A stretch of 64,000 nt of DNA, from positions 492,070 through 556,069 of the forward strand of contig NZ_JAOQJK010000001.1 in assembly GCF_025567045.1 (NCBI RefSeq), given 5' to 3'. This DNA is from Barnesiella propionica. GTDB lineage: Bacteria; Bacteroidota; Bacteroidia; Bacteroidales; Barnesiellaceae. Every line of letters starts with the position of its first letter. The stretch's first letter is position 1. The translations under genes and the position numbers were made by a program. The notes beneath the pieces are model-generated. The model was not told the DNA's origin and made no database searches. It was given only the letters and a program-made list of their open reading frames with translations. Positions 1 through 8,577 of the stretch are shown here, piece by piece.

Positions 1-449
1 TTCCTTTCTTTCCATACCTCCCTCATTGTGTTTTCCACGATAGGATCGAATGTGGTAGTAATAACGAACGGGAATTGCTTAATAGAAAGAAGCCTTTTCA
101 ATGTACGGGAAGGTTCGAACTTTTTTAACTGGAAGATATTGTTCAATATTCCGTAAATGTTATCCCTGTTCTTGAACTTCTGGATGAACTTATCGTCATA
201 TACCAATTGGGAAAACGTTTGAGGATGAGTTTCTATCTGGCATAATTTCGCGATAGAATCTATTAAAGTCTGGTAAAGATTGACTTCGTTGTCTATCAGT
301 ATATTCTGTCCTATCACAGGAATTACGTTTCCGGCCATTATCTGATCTGTCAGTATAGTCCATTTGCGTTCTTCTTCGATTTTTACGGGATCGATGTCGA
401 AACCGGCAGGGAACAAGTCTGAAAGTTGGATATCGTTTAAATCTTCCAT
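1..449 (-). CDS. SIR2-like domain protein, partial (runs off left edge)
   Basis: An open frame reads leftwards from an ATG at 449 and leaves the window, giving about 149 residues of N-terminus. The segment with GNVIPVIGQNIL, about 40 residues in, and the later FPFVITTTFDP resemble the SIR2_2 pattern of an 'IPFxGAG' loop followed by 'VITTNYD'. Proteins of this family are NAD-binding and are often N-terminal modules of larger antiphage or signalling proteins; which C-terminal module is attached cannot be seen. It lies 142 bases downstream of the zinc-ribbon gene and on the same strand, so it may be the last gene of the M48 group. Confidence 0.6.
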   Translation of the reverse strand, partial: MEDLNDIQLSDLFPAGFDIDPVKIEEERKWTILTDQIMAGNVIPVIGQNILIDNEVNLYQTLIDSIAKLCQIETHPQTFSQLVYDDKFIQKFKNRDNIYGILNNIFQLKKFEPSRTLKRLLSIKQFPFVITTTFDPIVENTMREVWKER

Positions 450-591
450 GTATGTACGATTATTTGATGTGAAAATTAAGGTAATGAGGCAGCCGGAAGC
501 TCAGTCTTTATCACGTACGATGTTATTTCGTATCTTGCTGTTTATTTCCCGGACAGGTTCCGCCGCGGTTGCCTGTCCGGTATAATAAAGA

Positions 592-1101
592 CTATAATTT
601 ATTTCCGCATGAACTGCAAAATTTTGCATCCCCTTCGAGTTGTTTCCCGCAGTGGGTACAGAATTTTCCCGGGGCAGAGTTCGCCGGAGCCGCATGTACC
701 TGCGAACTTTCCCGTTGGATAGTATCGGCGGCGATTTCCAGCACCTTATCGTCTATCTTGGATTGAGAGATAAGCCCTGATATCTGGGTAATGATTACCG
801 GCCAGAAGAAAAACAGGGAGATGACCGTAGGAACGGCCTGCTGTCCGAATATACCTACTCCGGCTTCGATGCGGATGTTGTTACCCTGCGGGAATATATT
901 TACCTTAAGGGCTGTTTTCATACCTAACACGGCTTTGAACAAGTTCCCCTTGGTAATGGATATGTCATAACCTCCGCTTATTAATTCTTCGGTTTGTACT
1001 TCGTAGTTTTCGTTGGCGAACGATGTGGCGATCTCTTGCGCTACCATAGGGATGAGGGCAGGAGATGCAAAAAAAGTTTTGGATGATTTGAAAGTTCCCA
1101 T
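592..1101 (-). CDS. Membrane-anchored protein with C-terminal zinc ribbon
   Basis: 169 residues. The C-terminus has two CxxC pairs (CTHCGKQLE and FCSSCGNKL), a double-cysteine zinc ribbon. A hydrophobic stretch near residues 90-112 (AVPTVISLFFFWPVIITQI) could be a membrane anchor. No catalytic motif is seen. The gene starts 6 bases after the stop of the upstream 87-residue gene and is probably co-transcribed with it and with the M48 protease, which carries the same kind of terminal ribbon. The shared ribbon suggests the products act together, but the function is unknown. Confidence 0.75.
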   Translation of the reverse strand: MGTFKSSKTFFASPALIPMVAQEIATSFANENYEVQTEELISGGYDISITKGNLFKAVLGMKTALKVNIFPQGNNIRIEAGVGIFGQQAVPTVISLFFFWPVIITQISGLISQSKIDDKVLEIAADTIQRESSQVHAAPANSAPGKFCTHCGKQLEGDAKFCSSCGNKL

Positions 1102-1107
1102 GGCTGT

Positions 1108-1371
1108 TTATCGTTTATGATATAGATCCTGTATTTCTTTATATTGGTAAATGGCGTGTAGTACGCTCATCTCGGCAAGCAGTTTTTCCACCTCGGCAAG
1201 TTGCTCCGGAGGAAAGTTCTTTTCGATGTGTTTCAGTAACGATATTACCAGCCGGGTCTGCTCTTCCAGTTCTTCGTCGGTTACGATGCGGTCTTCCATT
1301 ATTTTTTTGAATGTGGGTTGCGTGGCAACCAGTTCGTCTATGCGAAACATTCCGTTCTTATCGAATAGCAT
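1108..1371 (-). CDS. Small helical hypothetical protein (87 aa)
   Basis: 87 residues, charged, predicted mostly helical, without signal peptide or membrane segment. I recognise no family. It sits between the M48 protease (23 bases upstream) and the zinc-ribbon protein (6 bases downstream) on the same strand, which argues that it is a real member of that operon, not a chance frame. Confidence 0.6.
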   Translation of the reverse strand: MLFDKNGMFRIDELVATQPTFKKIMEDRIVTDEELEEQTRLVISLLKHIEKNFPPEQLAEVEKLLAEMSVLHAIYQYKEIQDLYHKR

Positions 1372-1394
1372 AAGGGGATAGGGTTTATGTTGTG

Positions 1395-2276
1395 TTATTT
1401 AATTTTACGTCCGCAATGCTTGCAGTATATCCATGATTCTTCTGTTTCCTTATTACAATGCGGGCAGATAAGTCCTCTTTCCTGCAATTGCATGGTTTTT
1501 ATGATTTGCCGGTACGATTCTGTTTTGCTCCATTTGAGTATTTCCCTCACGCGAATGGCGGTGAACGGATGACTGGAGTCCAGAATGGCATAATTTTGCA
1601 ACAGGTTGTCCCAGGTATTTTTTTGTAACGAATCGTAATAATCGGCTTGTTTTACAAATTCTTCCACATTTACATCCTTGGTAATAGAGAGTGGACCTCC
1701 TGCCAGCCTTATCTGGAAAGCAACGACTTTATCGGCATCGCACAACGCGACGGCGGCGGCCCTGTCGGCCGACAGTTCGCTGCGACGGCTCCAGTACATC
1801 AGGGCCCAGTAGACTGGAATGACGGCTTTACCCAGCAGACCCAGTTTGTTTATATTCTGGAACAGCATCTGTGCCAGTGTGTAATATAACATGTGCCGGC
1901 AGGCTATATGTCCGCATTCGTGGGCAATCACCGAGGAAACCTCTTCCTCGGTAAGGTATTCCAGCAATCCCGATGTTACCGAAATCATCGTGCGCGTATC
2001 TCCCATAGCATAAGCATTGGGAACCGGGTTCATCTCCAGATAGAATTCCGGTTCTTCTATCGTAAGTTTCCGGCATATCGGAGGCAGTTTATGGTAAATG
2101 TGCGGTAGCTGGGTTTCCGAAAGCCTTATTTTATTAGCCATATTCAGGCCGTGAGTAACTTGTTCGTCATAATAGCGCATAAACAGTTTCATCGCGGCGG
2201 CGAAACCCGGAAGCGCCTGCATATTCCGTAAGGCGGCTTCGTCTTCGGGGTGTATATAATCTGCTGGACGTATCAT
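1395..2276 (-). CDS. M48-family zinc metalloprotease with C-terminal zinc ribbon
   Basis: 293 residues. The catalytic zinc motif HECGH (in VIAHECGHIACRH, near residue 118) and the downstream glutamate region SRRSELSADRAAA match M48 (Ste24/HtpX-like) peptidases. Weakly hydrophobic segments follow the HExxH helix. The C-terminus is a zinc ribbon (CPHCNKE ... YCKHCGRKIK), as in the neighbouring 592-1101 product. It is the first gene of a leftward operon with the 87- and 169-residue genes and perhaps the SIR2-like gene. M48 enzymes usually process membrane or signalling proteins; the substrate is unknown. A -7 box at 2305-2312 lies just upstream. Confidence 0.85.
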   Translation of the reverse strand: MIRPADYIHPEDEAALRNMQALPGFAAAMKLFMRYYDEQVTHGLNMANKIRLSETQLPHIYHKLPPICRKLTIEEPEFYLEMNPVPNAYAMGDTRTMISVTSGLLEYLTEEEVSSVIAHECGHIACRHMLYYTLAQMLFQNINKLGLLGKAVIPVYWALMYWSRRSELSADRAAAVALCDADKVVAFQIRLAGGPLSITKDVNVEEFVKQADYYDSLQKNTWDNLLQNYAILDSSHPFTAIRVREILKWSKTESYRQIIKTMQLQERGLICPHCNKETEESWIYCKHCGRKIK

Positions 2277-2304
2277 TTATATCATGTATTCGGTTATGTG
2301 TGTT

Positions 2305-2312
2305 CAAACGTA
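2305..2312 (-). promoter_or_regulatory. -7 promoter box for M48 operon
   Basis: On the minus strand this reads TACGTTTG, matching TAnnTTTG. The expected -33 position about 20 bases upstream reads TTTC, a near match. The predicted start near 2298 gives a leader of about 20 bases before the ATG at 2276. Confidence 0.45.
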
Positions 2313-2534
2313 TCCCATTTATTCTATATGGGGAAAAGTATAAAAACAATTTGATGTGATGATTTTTCCCGCTTATTGTGCATAAAACAAGAGTAACAAC
2401 CGCATTGTTAAATACGTCTCGTTTAAAGAATAAATTACAGAAACAAAGCTATATAAATGTACATAAATAAACAATTTTTTGGGGATATTTTTGAATAAGA
2501 TTTCTTTTCGTTTTTTCACCGGTATAATGAAAAG

Positions 2535-2573
2535 AGCCGGAGCCGCCGAGAGCTATGACCGGCGGCTCCGGCT
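2535..2573 (-). terminator. Intrinsic terminator after the beta-barrel gene
   Basis: A perfect 14-bp GC-rich stem (2535-2548 with 2560-2573; 11-base loop) is followed on the minus strand by CTTTTCATT. It lies 27 bases beyond the stop of the 2600-3766 gene. Confidence 0.8.
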
Positions 2574-2599
2574 TATATGGTCCGGAAGGCGAATGGCGT

Positions 2600-3766
2600 T
2601 TAGAAATTCGCACTTAGATTCAGCATATAAGTATGAAGGTTCTCTCTTTTTTCATCGGCCCTCACTCCCGTAGTGAAATTGCACCGGAAGCCCAGGTAAA
2701 GAGAGTGGCTGGGCGTCATTTTATATTCTACTCCGCCGCCCAGCGAACCGCCGTACAGGAAGACACATACATCTTTTTTTCTGTATCCTCTCGTTCCTTT
2801 ATATTCCCCGTCGACATAAGGAGTTTCCTGTCCCGATAACCAGACATCCAGGGAAGGACCCAGTTCTACGTAAGGGATGAATTTCCCCGTCATAAAATTA
2901 AAGGAACACCGGAACATTAAAGGAACCTGTATCGATTGCCTTTCATACTCGTATGTGAACCTGTCTCTTTGTTTTTTGTCTAAAATGTAATCGTTTTTTC
3001 CGTTCTTATTATCTGTATAAAGATAGTTTATTTCGGGGTGGAAACTGAATTTGTCATCCAGCGGGATTTGCATGAATATACCGGCTGAAAAACTGGCGGA
3101 TACGTCGTACGAGTAATCCACGTTTTTGTATTTGGGTTTGTTCAGTCCCGCACCCACCGTCACACCGATACGGAACCGCGGGAAAAGATGAGTGTTGCAT
3201 TTGGTATAAGCATTGTACATTTTTATGAGGGAATACCGCTCCACTTTCATTTTTTGTTTGTCTATTCTCTTTATTTCCGGACAGTCTTTCGCTTTCTCCC
3301 TCAGGAGTTGCCGGTAGTTCTCTCCGTCGGCATTGACAGGTTGCAAGGGAGTGTCGCCCTCCTGTATATAGAAAAAGTCTTTTTCTTCATCTGCGTAACA
3401 ATATAAGGTGAAGTCCTTATCTTTAAATATCTCTTCCAGGAATATTTTTTTCTCTTTGTCTTTAATGCGTATCGAGGCGCTTATGTATTTGATTCCGTTG
3501 ATATATCCGTATTCGATGATTTCGTCGGGATAAAATGTCTGGGAGTCATGGTTTATCTGGTGGGGAATGATCAGGGCCTGGGATCTGAGTACATTATTCT
3601 GCAGCATGATTTTTATACCCGATACTACTTTATTGTCCGTTGTAATATAATAACCCTCCTTGCTGCCGGAGATTCTTACACTGGCCGGATCCGACAGGTC
3701 GGTTTGGGCATAGGTATGAAATACTATACCTATGAATAGGAAAAGGATATAGATCGTTCTGTTCAT
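2600..3766 (-). CDS. Outer-membrane beta-barrel protein (PorT-like)
   Basis: 388 residues. The start is followed by a signal peptide (TIYILFLFIGIVFHTYAQ). The C-terminal half, from about residue 190, alternates polar and hydrophobic residues in short strands (FRIGVTVGAG, SFSAGIFMQIPL, SFHPEINYLY) and ends LNLSANF with a terminal phenylalanine, as in small Bacteroidetes PorT/OmpA-like barrels. The N-terminal half has a pattern of repeated short strands and may be periplasmic. It is a single gene with its own terminator. Substrate or partner unknown. Confidence 0.75.
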   Translation of the reverse strand: MNRTIYILFLFIGIVFHTYAQTDLSDPASVRISGSKEGYYITTDNKVVSGIKIMLQNNVLRSQALIIPHQINHDSQTFYPDEIIEYGYINGIKYISASIRIKDKEKKIFLEEIFKDKDFTLYCYADEEKDFFYIQEGDTPLQPVNADGENYRQLLREKAKDCPEIKRIDKQKMKVERYSLIKMYNAYTKCNTHLFPRFRIGVTVGAGLNKPKYKNVDYSYDVSASFSAGIFMQIPLDDKFSFHPEINYLYTDNKNGKNDYILDKKQRDRFTYEYERQSIQVPLMFRCSFNFMTGKFIPYVELGPSLDVWLSGQETPYVDGEYKGTRGYRKKDVCVFLYGGSLGGGVEYKMTPSHSLYLGFRCNFTTGVRADEKRENLHTYMLNLSANF

Positions 3767-4045
3767 TATTTCTTGATTTAGAGAGTGCGACTTTTAACAA
3801 AGGAAAGAAATAAAATATATAAATACAAATTTTTATGTAAAATAGTTGCCCGATGGCTGTTTTTATTTTCAATGTGTTAATAAAATAATGGCAATTATAC
3901 TATTTAGATAAATATGGAAGCTCTTTGCCTGTATGTCGTTTACTGTTTTTGTTTCCTGTTTACTTGCCCGTATATGGTTGTGAAATGAGTACGATAGGTC
4001 TGCGGAAATATGGATGGAGTAGGGCGCATTGTTTCGTATATGTAT
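3767..4045. other. Intergenic region, no gene seen
   Basis: AT-rich spacer between the beta-barrel gene start and the terminator of the MBL gene. Only short overlapping frames without plausible composition occur. It presumably holds the promoter of the 2600-3766 gene, but I see no clean -7 box. Confidence 0.4.
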
Positions 4046-4070
4046 AAAAAAAGAATGCCGTACGGCATTC
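4046..4070 (-). terminator. Intrinsic terminator after the MBL-fold gene
   Basis: An 18-bp perfect palindrome (GAATGCCG then CGGCATTC around TA, 4053-4070) is preceded on the plus strand by seven A's, which give a T run on the minus strand. Confidence 0.75.
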
Positions 4071-4143
4071 CTTATTATATTATATGAAATTTGTGTTTTA
4101 TCGTAATAGGCTGCCTGTCGGCGGGTGCCGGCGAAGACAGTTT

Positions 4144-5250
4144 TCATTTTTCCGGTAACGGCTCTTTTAAACTTACCACTTCTCCTATCCGGGGAACGGT
4201 CAGGTTCAGGGAGTCTTTTTCTATGGCTCTTTTTTCATTCTCCAGAGGTTCGTCCCACCGGTGTTTCGCCAGTGCGTATTTGGAGTGGTGAACCGTAATG
4301 ATTTTTTTCGCTTTCAGGTTTCTGGCTGCTTGTGGGAGATATTCGGGCATCAGGTGTATATATTTCCAGCCTTCGTCATATTGTCCGTTCTCGAGAATAG
4401 CCAGGTCTATGCCGGGAAATTTTTCCCCTATCTCTTTGTAATGCGTATCATATCCGCCGTCTCCCCCGATATATATTTTTTGCGACGGAGTTTCTATCAG
4501 GAATGAAGCCCACAAGGTACGGTTGGGAGACAGGCCGCGGCCTGAGAAATGCCGGGAAGGCAGGCAATGGACGGTGAAGCCTTTGTCGGCTGGTGCATTC
4601 TCGAACCAGTCCAGCTCGATAATTTGTCCTTTTTTAAATCCCCAGTATTCGAGGTGTTCCCCTACGCCCAGCCCGCAGATCACTTTATTTACGCGGTCTT
4701 TCAGTTCCGTAACCGTTCGGTAGTCCAGGTGGTCCCAGTGGTCATGGGTAATTACCAGATAATCGATATCGGGCATGTCTTCCGGCTTATATACATCGGT
4801 TCCTTTGAAAGGACGGTTGACGAACGATACCGGCGAAGCCGTACGGAATACCGGGTCGACCAGGATACGCTTTCCGTCTGTCTGTATCAGATAAGACGAG
4901 TGTCCGAACCAGATTAGCATATCCTTATCCCGGCTTATCTCTTTGAGATTCGTTTTGATAACAGGGAGAGGTTTCTCCGGGCGCACTCCTTCGGTCTTGC
5001 GGAAGAGGAAGTCCCACATGGTTTGCAGCCGTCCCTTGTCCGACGTCATCATAACGGTATGATGCAGGTTTTTGAATTCTCCGTTTTTATAATGAGGAGA
5101 TTGTTTTATCCTTTCGAGCCTCTCGTCCCGGGGCAGTCTCCCGAAACGGGGGGAGTTGAGAAATAAATATCCGGCCAGCACGATGGCGGATAGTGTGAGC
5201 AATGCGATCCATATATACATGTGCGTACGTTTTTTCTTGAATATTTTCAT
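4144..5250 (-). CDS. MBL-fold metallo-hydrolase, membrane-anchored
   Basis: 368 residues. The N-terminus has a basic stretch followed by one membrane helix (MYIWIALLTLSAIVLAGYLF), so the enzyme is probably tethered to the inner membrane facing the periplasm. The core has WFGHSSYLI, ILVDPVF and the metal motif THDHWDHLD (HxHxDH), followed by SRHFSGRG and GGDGGYD, as in the UlaG/NAPE-PLD-like branch of beta-lactamase-fold hydrolases. Those enzymes cleave phosphodiester or lactone bonds; the substrate here is unknown. Stand-alone gene with its own terminator. Confidence 0.85.
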   Translation of the reverse strand: MKIFKKKRTHMYIWIALLTLSAIVLAGYLFLNSPRFGRLPRDERLERIKQSPHYKNGEFKNLHHTVMMTSDKGRLQTMWDFLFRKTEGVRPEKPLPVIKTNLKEISRDKDMLIWFGHSSYLIQTDGKRILVDPVFRTASPVSFVNRPFKGTDVYKPEDMPDIDYLVITHDHWDHLDYRTVTELKDRVNKVICGLGVGEHLEYWGFKKGQIIELDWFENAPADKGFTVHCLPSRHFSGRGLSPNRTLWASFLIETPSQKIYIGGDGGYDTHYKEIGEKFPGIDLAILENGQYDEGWKYIHLMPEYLPQAARNLKAKKIITVHHSKYALAKHRWDEPLENEKRAIEKDSLNLTVPRIGEVVSLKEPLPEK

Positions 5251-5532
5251 TTTTCTTTCTCTTTCGTTTTATGGCGCAGCCATAGCGTACAGCCTTCCGG
5301 CATATCGGCATCGGTCGGTATGAATGTTATCGGCTGTATTTTTCCCTTCCGGTTTGCCTCCGGTGAGGACAGGTACAAAGTTAAACGACTTTCGGAAATA
5401 TGTGTTTATCCGGATTACGGTTTTTATAATCCATATTACAGGATTAAAGATATATAACAGGTTTTGGTTATTCCTGTTCTTGGTTTACGTTGTAGATAAA
5501 TGTAAAAAGTTTTTTTGTAATCGGGCAAATAC

Positions 5533-5564
5533 TTTGGCGGAATCGTAAAACCTTCGTATATTTG
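5533..5564 (+). promoter_or_regulatory. Strong Bacteroidetes promoter for a non-coding RNA
   Basis: TTTG at 5533-5536, exactly 20 bases, then TATATTTG at 5557-5564. This matches the Bacteroidetes sigma-ABfr consensus at every position. The predicted start is about 5571. No reading frame begins within 450 bases. Confidence 0.8.
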
Positions 5565-5570
5565 TATTGT

Positions 5571-5880
5571 GTCGCGAGGAGAAATACGCGGCCTTTTGTG
5601 AAGCGTTAGTTTTTATTCTTGTCCCTTAAAATCGCCAGTTTTAAAACTCAGATAGGAATAAGCAACAAAACGTTTCCACGTCTATGGGTGTTCTATGAAC
5701 ATTACATAAAGGGCGTGGAACGGTTGTTTATTATTAATCTGAGGGGTGTCTGGCGATACCTAAGGGGCGAGTAATAACAATTGTTTCCACGCTTCCTTAT
5801 TTTTAACTCGTCTGCCCTGGAAACAACAGGCACAATCGATAGACGTAAAGAACATGAAGTAAAACATTATTTTTTTCTTT
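5571..5880 (+). ncRNA. Candidate structured non-coding RNA
   Basis: This is a gene-free stretch directly behind a consensus promoter. Nested helices close it: ATCGCCAG (5631-5638) with CTGGCGAT (5750-5757), CTCAGAT (5647-5653) with ATCTGAG (5737-5743), and CGTTTCCACG (5671-5680) with CGTGGAACG (5714-5722). A second GTTTCCACG at 5783-5791 could pair with the same CGTGGAA, so two structures compete. A T-rich run at 5869-5882 may mark the 3' end, although no strong stem precedes it. I do not see the signatures of tmRNA, RNase P or SRP RNA. A 6S-type RNA or a long 5' leader for the gene at 6023 are alternatives. Confidence 0.55.
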
Positions 5881-6022
5881 TTCCCGGGGGGACTCTGCCC
5901 CGCATCGGAAATAACATTCATATCCGGGAGATCTGGTGACAAATACGGTAAAACTCCGTTATCGAGCGGCTGGTGCCTGATAAAAAGAAAGACACCGTAT
6001 ATTCACTTAAATCTTTATCATT

Positions 6023-6448
6023 ATGAATGTCCTGAAACGAAAACTGATGCTGTCTTTTCTTGGGAAAGAACCTTCTCCCTCGAGGTTCGAAGTCTGCGAC
6101 CGGATGCGTCCTTACCTTCGGCAATACGGGCTGAGGCTGACCGGTGAAGGAATACTGTTTCCTGAAAAATGGAGCGATAGTCAGTATCTGCTCTGGCTGA
6201 TATATGCCTGTCCCCTTTACAGACGGGAGATTCCTTTCGGTGCGGTAGTCCGTTTGCTGGAAACCCCGGACGGTCTGCACTTGATGTTGCGTACCGGACA
6301 CGTGTTCTATTTCGCTGCCGGAGGCAGCGTATGGAATATAACCAATGTGTACCGGTATGGCGAACCCTCGTTGCTGACCCTTCGGTGGTGGCAACTGAGC
6401 GGATGGATTGCCGGCCGTTATAAGCGGTTGCACCACCGTCGCACCTGA
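6023..6448 (+). CDS. Hypothetical protein (141 aa)
   Basis: 141 residues with codon use like the neighbouring chromosomal genes, rich in tryptophan, leucine and arginine, basic at the C-terminus (RYKRLHHRRT). No signal peptide, no recognised domain. The antisense strand also has long open frames (5918-6499 and 6021-6836), but these would overlap the well-supported HEPN gene as well as this one, so the plus-strand reading is preferred. It ends 91 bases before the nucleotidyltransferase-HEPN gene. The structured RNA upstream could be its leader. Confidence 0.55.
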   Translation: MNVLKRKLMLSFLGKEPSPSRFEVCDRMRPYLRQYGLRLTGEGILFPEKWSDSQYLLWLIYACPLYRREIPFGAVVRLLETPDGLHLMLRTGHVFYFAAGGSVWNITNVYRYGEPSLLTLRWWQLSGWIAGRYKRLHHRRT

Positions 6449-6539
6449 CAAAACAGAGAATAAAGAATCTGGAAAGGGAATAAGGAAAAGAAAAAACATG
6501 TATCTTTACCGGAGTATAACGAATAAACCGGAACCATTC

Positions 6540-7421
6540 ATGAAAACATCCTTGTCCAAACTCCCCGAATACGCCCGGCTCGATCTGGAGCAGATCGTTG
6601 GCCTGATCCTGGAAAATGTGCCACGTTGCGAAATGATAATTCTTTACGGAAGCTATGCGCGCGGTACACAAGTAGAATTTGACGAAAGGATCGAGTTCGG
6701 GATACCTACCTCTTTTATGAGCGATTACGACATATTGGTCGTAACGAGTGAGAGCGATGCAAAGGAAGTAGGACGGATGCTCGATGCGGTGGATATGAAA
6801 TATTACAAACGTCCCGATCACCAGGTTCCTATCCAATTCATTAACGACGATATAGAGAAACTTAATTCCGATTTGTCCGAAGGACGTTATTTCTATACCG
6901 AGATAAAGAAACAGGGAATCATGTTATACGACAGTAAAAATTATCAGTTGGAACGTGCCCGGAAGCTGGACTTCGAAGAGATCAGACGACAGGCGCAGGA
7001 ATATTTCGATGAAAAATTTGATTACGCAAATAGTTTTATCAAACATGCGATATATGCATATAAAGATATGGACTATAAACTGACTTCATTTTTTTTACAT
7101 CAGGCGTGTGAAAATCTTTTCTATACTTTACGTTTGGTTCATACTTTAAAGAACAGTAAACAACACAACCTGTCGAAACTGTTGGGAGCAACGCATAAAT
7201 ATTCGGACGAACTAAAGAAAATCTTTCCCCGGAAACCACAAGAAGAAAAACGGCTGTTCGAACTACTCCGGCTCGCTTATGTCGAAGCACGTTACAATCT
7301 TAAATTCGTGGTAACCAAGGAAGATATAGATGCATTGCTGCCCAAAGTAGAACGATTGCGCGACGTCACCGAACAGATATGTAAAGCACAGATAGAATCG
7401 TATAGGGAAATGGGAAAATAA
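6540..7421 (+). CDS. Nucleotidyltransferase-HEPN fusion protein
   Basis: 293 residues. The N-terminal half is a minimal nucleotidyltransferase (ILYGSYARGTQ, then SDYDILVV, giving the GS...DxD pattern with an inserted loop). The C-terminal half is a HEPN domain (FFLHQACENLFYTLRLVHTL ... HNLSKLL). The two domains occur as separate MntA/HepT antitoxin and toxin, or fused as here. The start at 6540 is chosen because the following MKTSLSKLPE resembles the usual beginning of this family in Bacteroidales; an in-frame ATG at 6498 would add 14 residues. The fused form is common in gut Bacteroidales and its target is unknown. Confidence 0.8.
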   Translation: MKTSLSKLPEYARLDLEQIVGLILENVPRCEMIILYGSYARGTQVEFDERIEFGIPTSFMSDYDILVVTSESDAKEVGRMLDAVDMKYYKRPDHQVPIQFINDDIEKLNSDLSEGRYFYTEIKKQGIMLYDSKNYQLERARKLDFEEIRRQAQEYFDEKFDYANSFIKHAIYAYKDMDYKLTSFFLHQACENLFYTLRLVHTLKNSKQHNLSKLLGATHKYSDELKKIFPRKPQEEKRLFELLRLAYVEARYNLKFVVTKEDIDALLPKVERLRDVTEQICKAQIESYREMGK

Positions 7422-7841
7422 CCGCAGTCCGGATATATTGTTTACAACCATACAAAACTTCCATCCGGTACACCTTGTATGTTTTTGATCTCCTTATAAC
7501 GCCTGTTATCTGTTGTATAATCACATCTTTCGTGGAAAGGAAATATATATATATACAGGGCGGGGGACATTTCTTTTCGGTTTTTTTATCCCGGATCGAA
7601 ATAAAAACGCCCCATGCAATATATCGCAGGGACACTTTTATTTTTAATTAAATCACTCGCCTGGGATTCTCTTAAGAGAGTTATTATGTTTATATTTAAA
7701 ACTCTATATTTTTAGCTCCAAACATATCCATGAATTATCCCACTAATTTGCTACTTGCCTTTGCAGTAGTTTGCTCATGGAGAATACTGGGACAAAGATA
7801 TATCATTATTTTATGATTTATCAAAAAACAAAAAAGTTTTT
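7422..7841. other. Intergenic region at the left edge of an AT-rich island
   Basis: No gene, tRNA or clear repeat is seen. Composition falls towards AT from about 7640 rightwards, marking the boundary with the restriction-like island. No copy of the 87-bp repeat found at 12762 and 15690 is present here. Confidence 0.4.
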
Positions 7842-8573
7842 TTAGTTGGTTACTATATTGGAGTAATCTAGAAAAATATGATATATGGAAAATACTTCTT
7901 TTTTATTTGAATTTCGTTTATGTATAGATTTATAAGTAGTTGAAATGTTTGGGTTGATTGGGCACGATTTTAATAATTGTTCCGTTGTAATACAACTTGA
8001 ACGTTCAAGTTTATTATTTATATCTTCAACTATTTGTTGGTCAGATAAAGAACTAGACTCTATAAAACCCAATTGTCCTTCAAAGGGTAGTCTGAGTTCA
8101 ATGTAACTTCTATTTGTGAATTTAATTAGATCTCTAATATAATGATTTGTATCTGATATGTTGTTGATTCTTTTACATTCAATCGCGAAATATATTTTAT
8201 CTTCACATTCTCCCCAAGTTTGAGCTAACCCTAACTTATTAATAAATATATCAATTTTGTCAGGTTTTTGTTTATAATCAATTTGATCTATATACTCTTT
8301 CTGAGTTTCTGATGTAAAATTGATTTCGTCTAGTTCAGATGTTCTTGCCTTTAAAATATCTTTGTTTTTGGTTAGGTAGTCTTCAACAAATCTAAACCGA
8401 AGAAAATCCTCAAAGTGAATTGTTGTATGTTCTTTTACATATGTTTTGGAGTATTGCGCTTTATCATTACGAAGCAATATATAACATTCTCCAATATACC
8501 AAAATATATTTTTTATTCTATTGTCTGTAATAGACTGTTTACGGTTAAATGCAAATATTGAAGCCTCACTCAT
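7842..8573 (-). CDS. PD-(D/E)XK nuclease-like protein beside methylase
   Basis: 243 residues, AT-rich codons. A PDKIDIFI stretch followed about 20 residues later by FAIECKRI fits the PD...(D/E)xK core of restriction-type nucleases (D, then E-C-K). The rest is helical without a known domain. It begins 4 bases after the stop of the 1020-residue methylase gene, so the two are translated as a unit. I infer that it supplies the cleavage activity or a regulatory nuclease of the system. No homolog was searched. Confidence 0.6.
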   Translation of the reverse strand: MSEASIFAFNRKQSITDNRIKNIFWYIGECYILLRNDKAQYSKTYVKEHTTIHFEDFLRFRFVEDYLTKNKDILKARTSELDEINFTSETQKEYIDQIDYKQKPDKIDIFINKLGLAQTWGECEDKIYFAIECKRINNISDTNHYIRDLIKFTNRSYIELRLPFEGQLGFIESSSLSDQQIVEDINNKLERSSCITTEQLLKSCPINPNISTTYKSIHKRNSNKKEVFSIYHIFLDYSNIVTN

Positions 8574-8577
8574 TTAA

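Noticed and set aside
5918..6836. Long open frames on the minus strand opposite the 6023 and 6540 genes
   Set aside because: They run opposite a well-recognised nucleotidyltransferase-HEPN gene, have low-complexity translation and no family likeness.
7422..7841. Third copy of the 87-bp repeat at the island's left edge
   Set aside because: Searched by eye; no match to the repeat was found.
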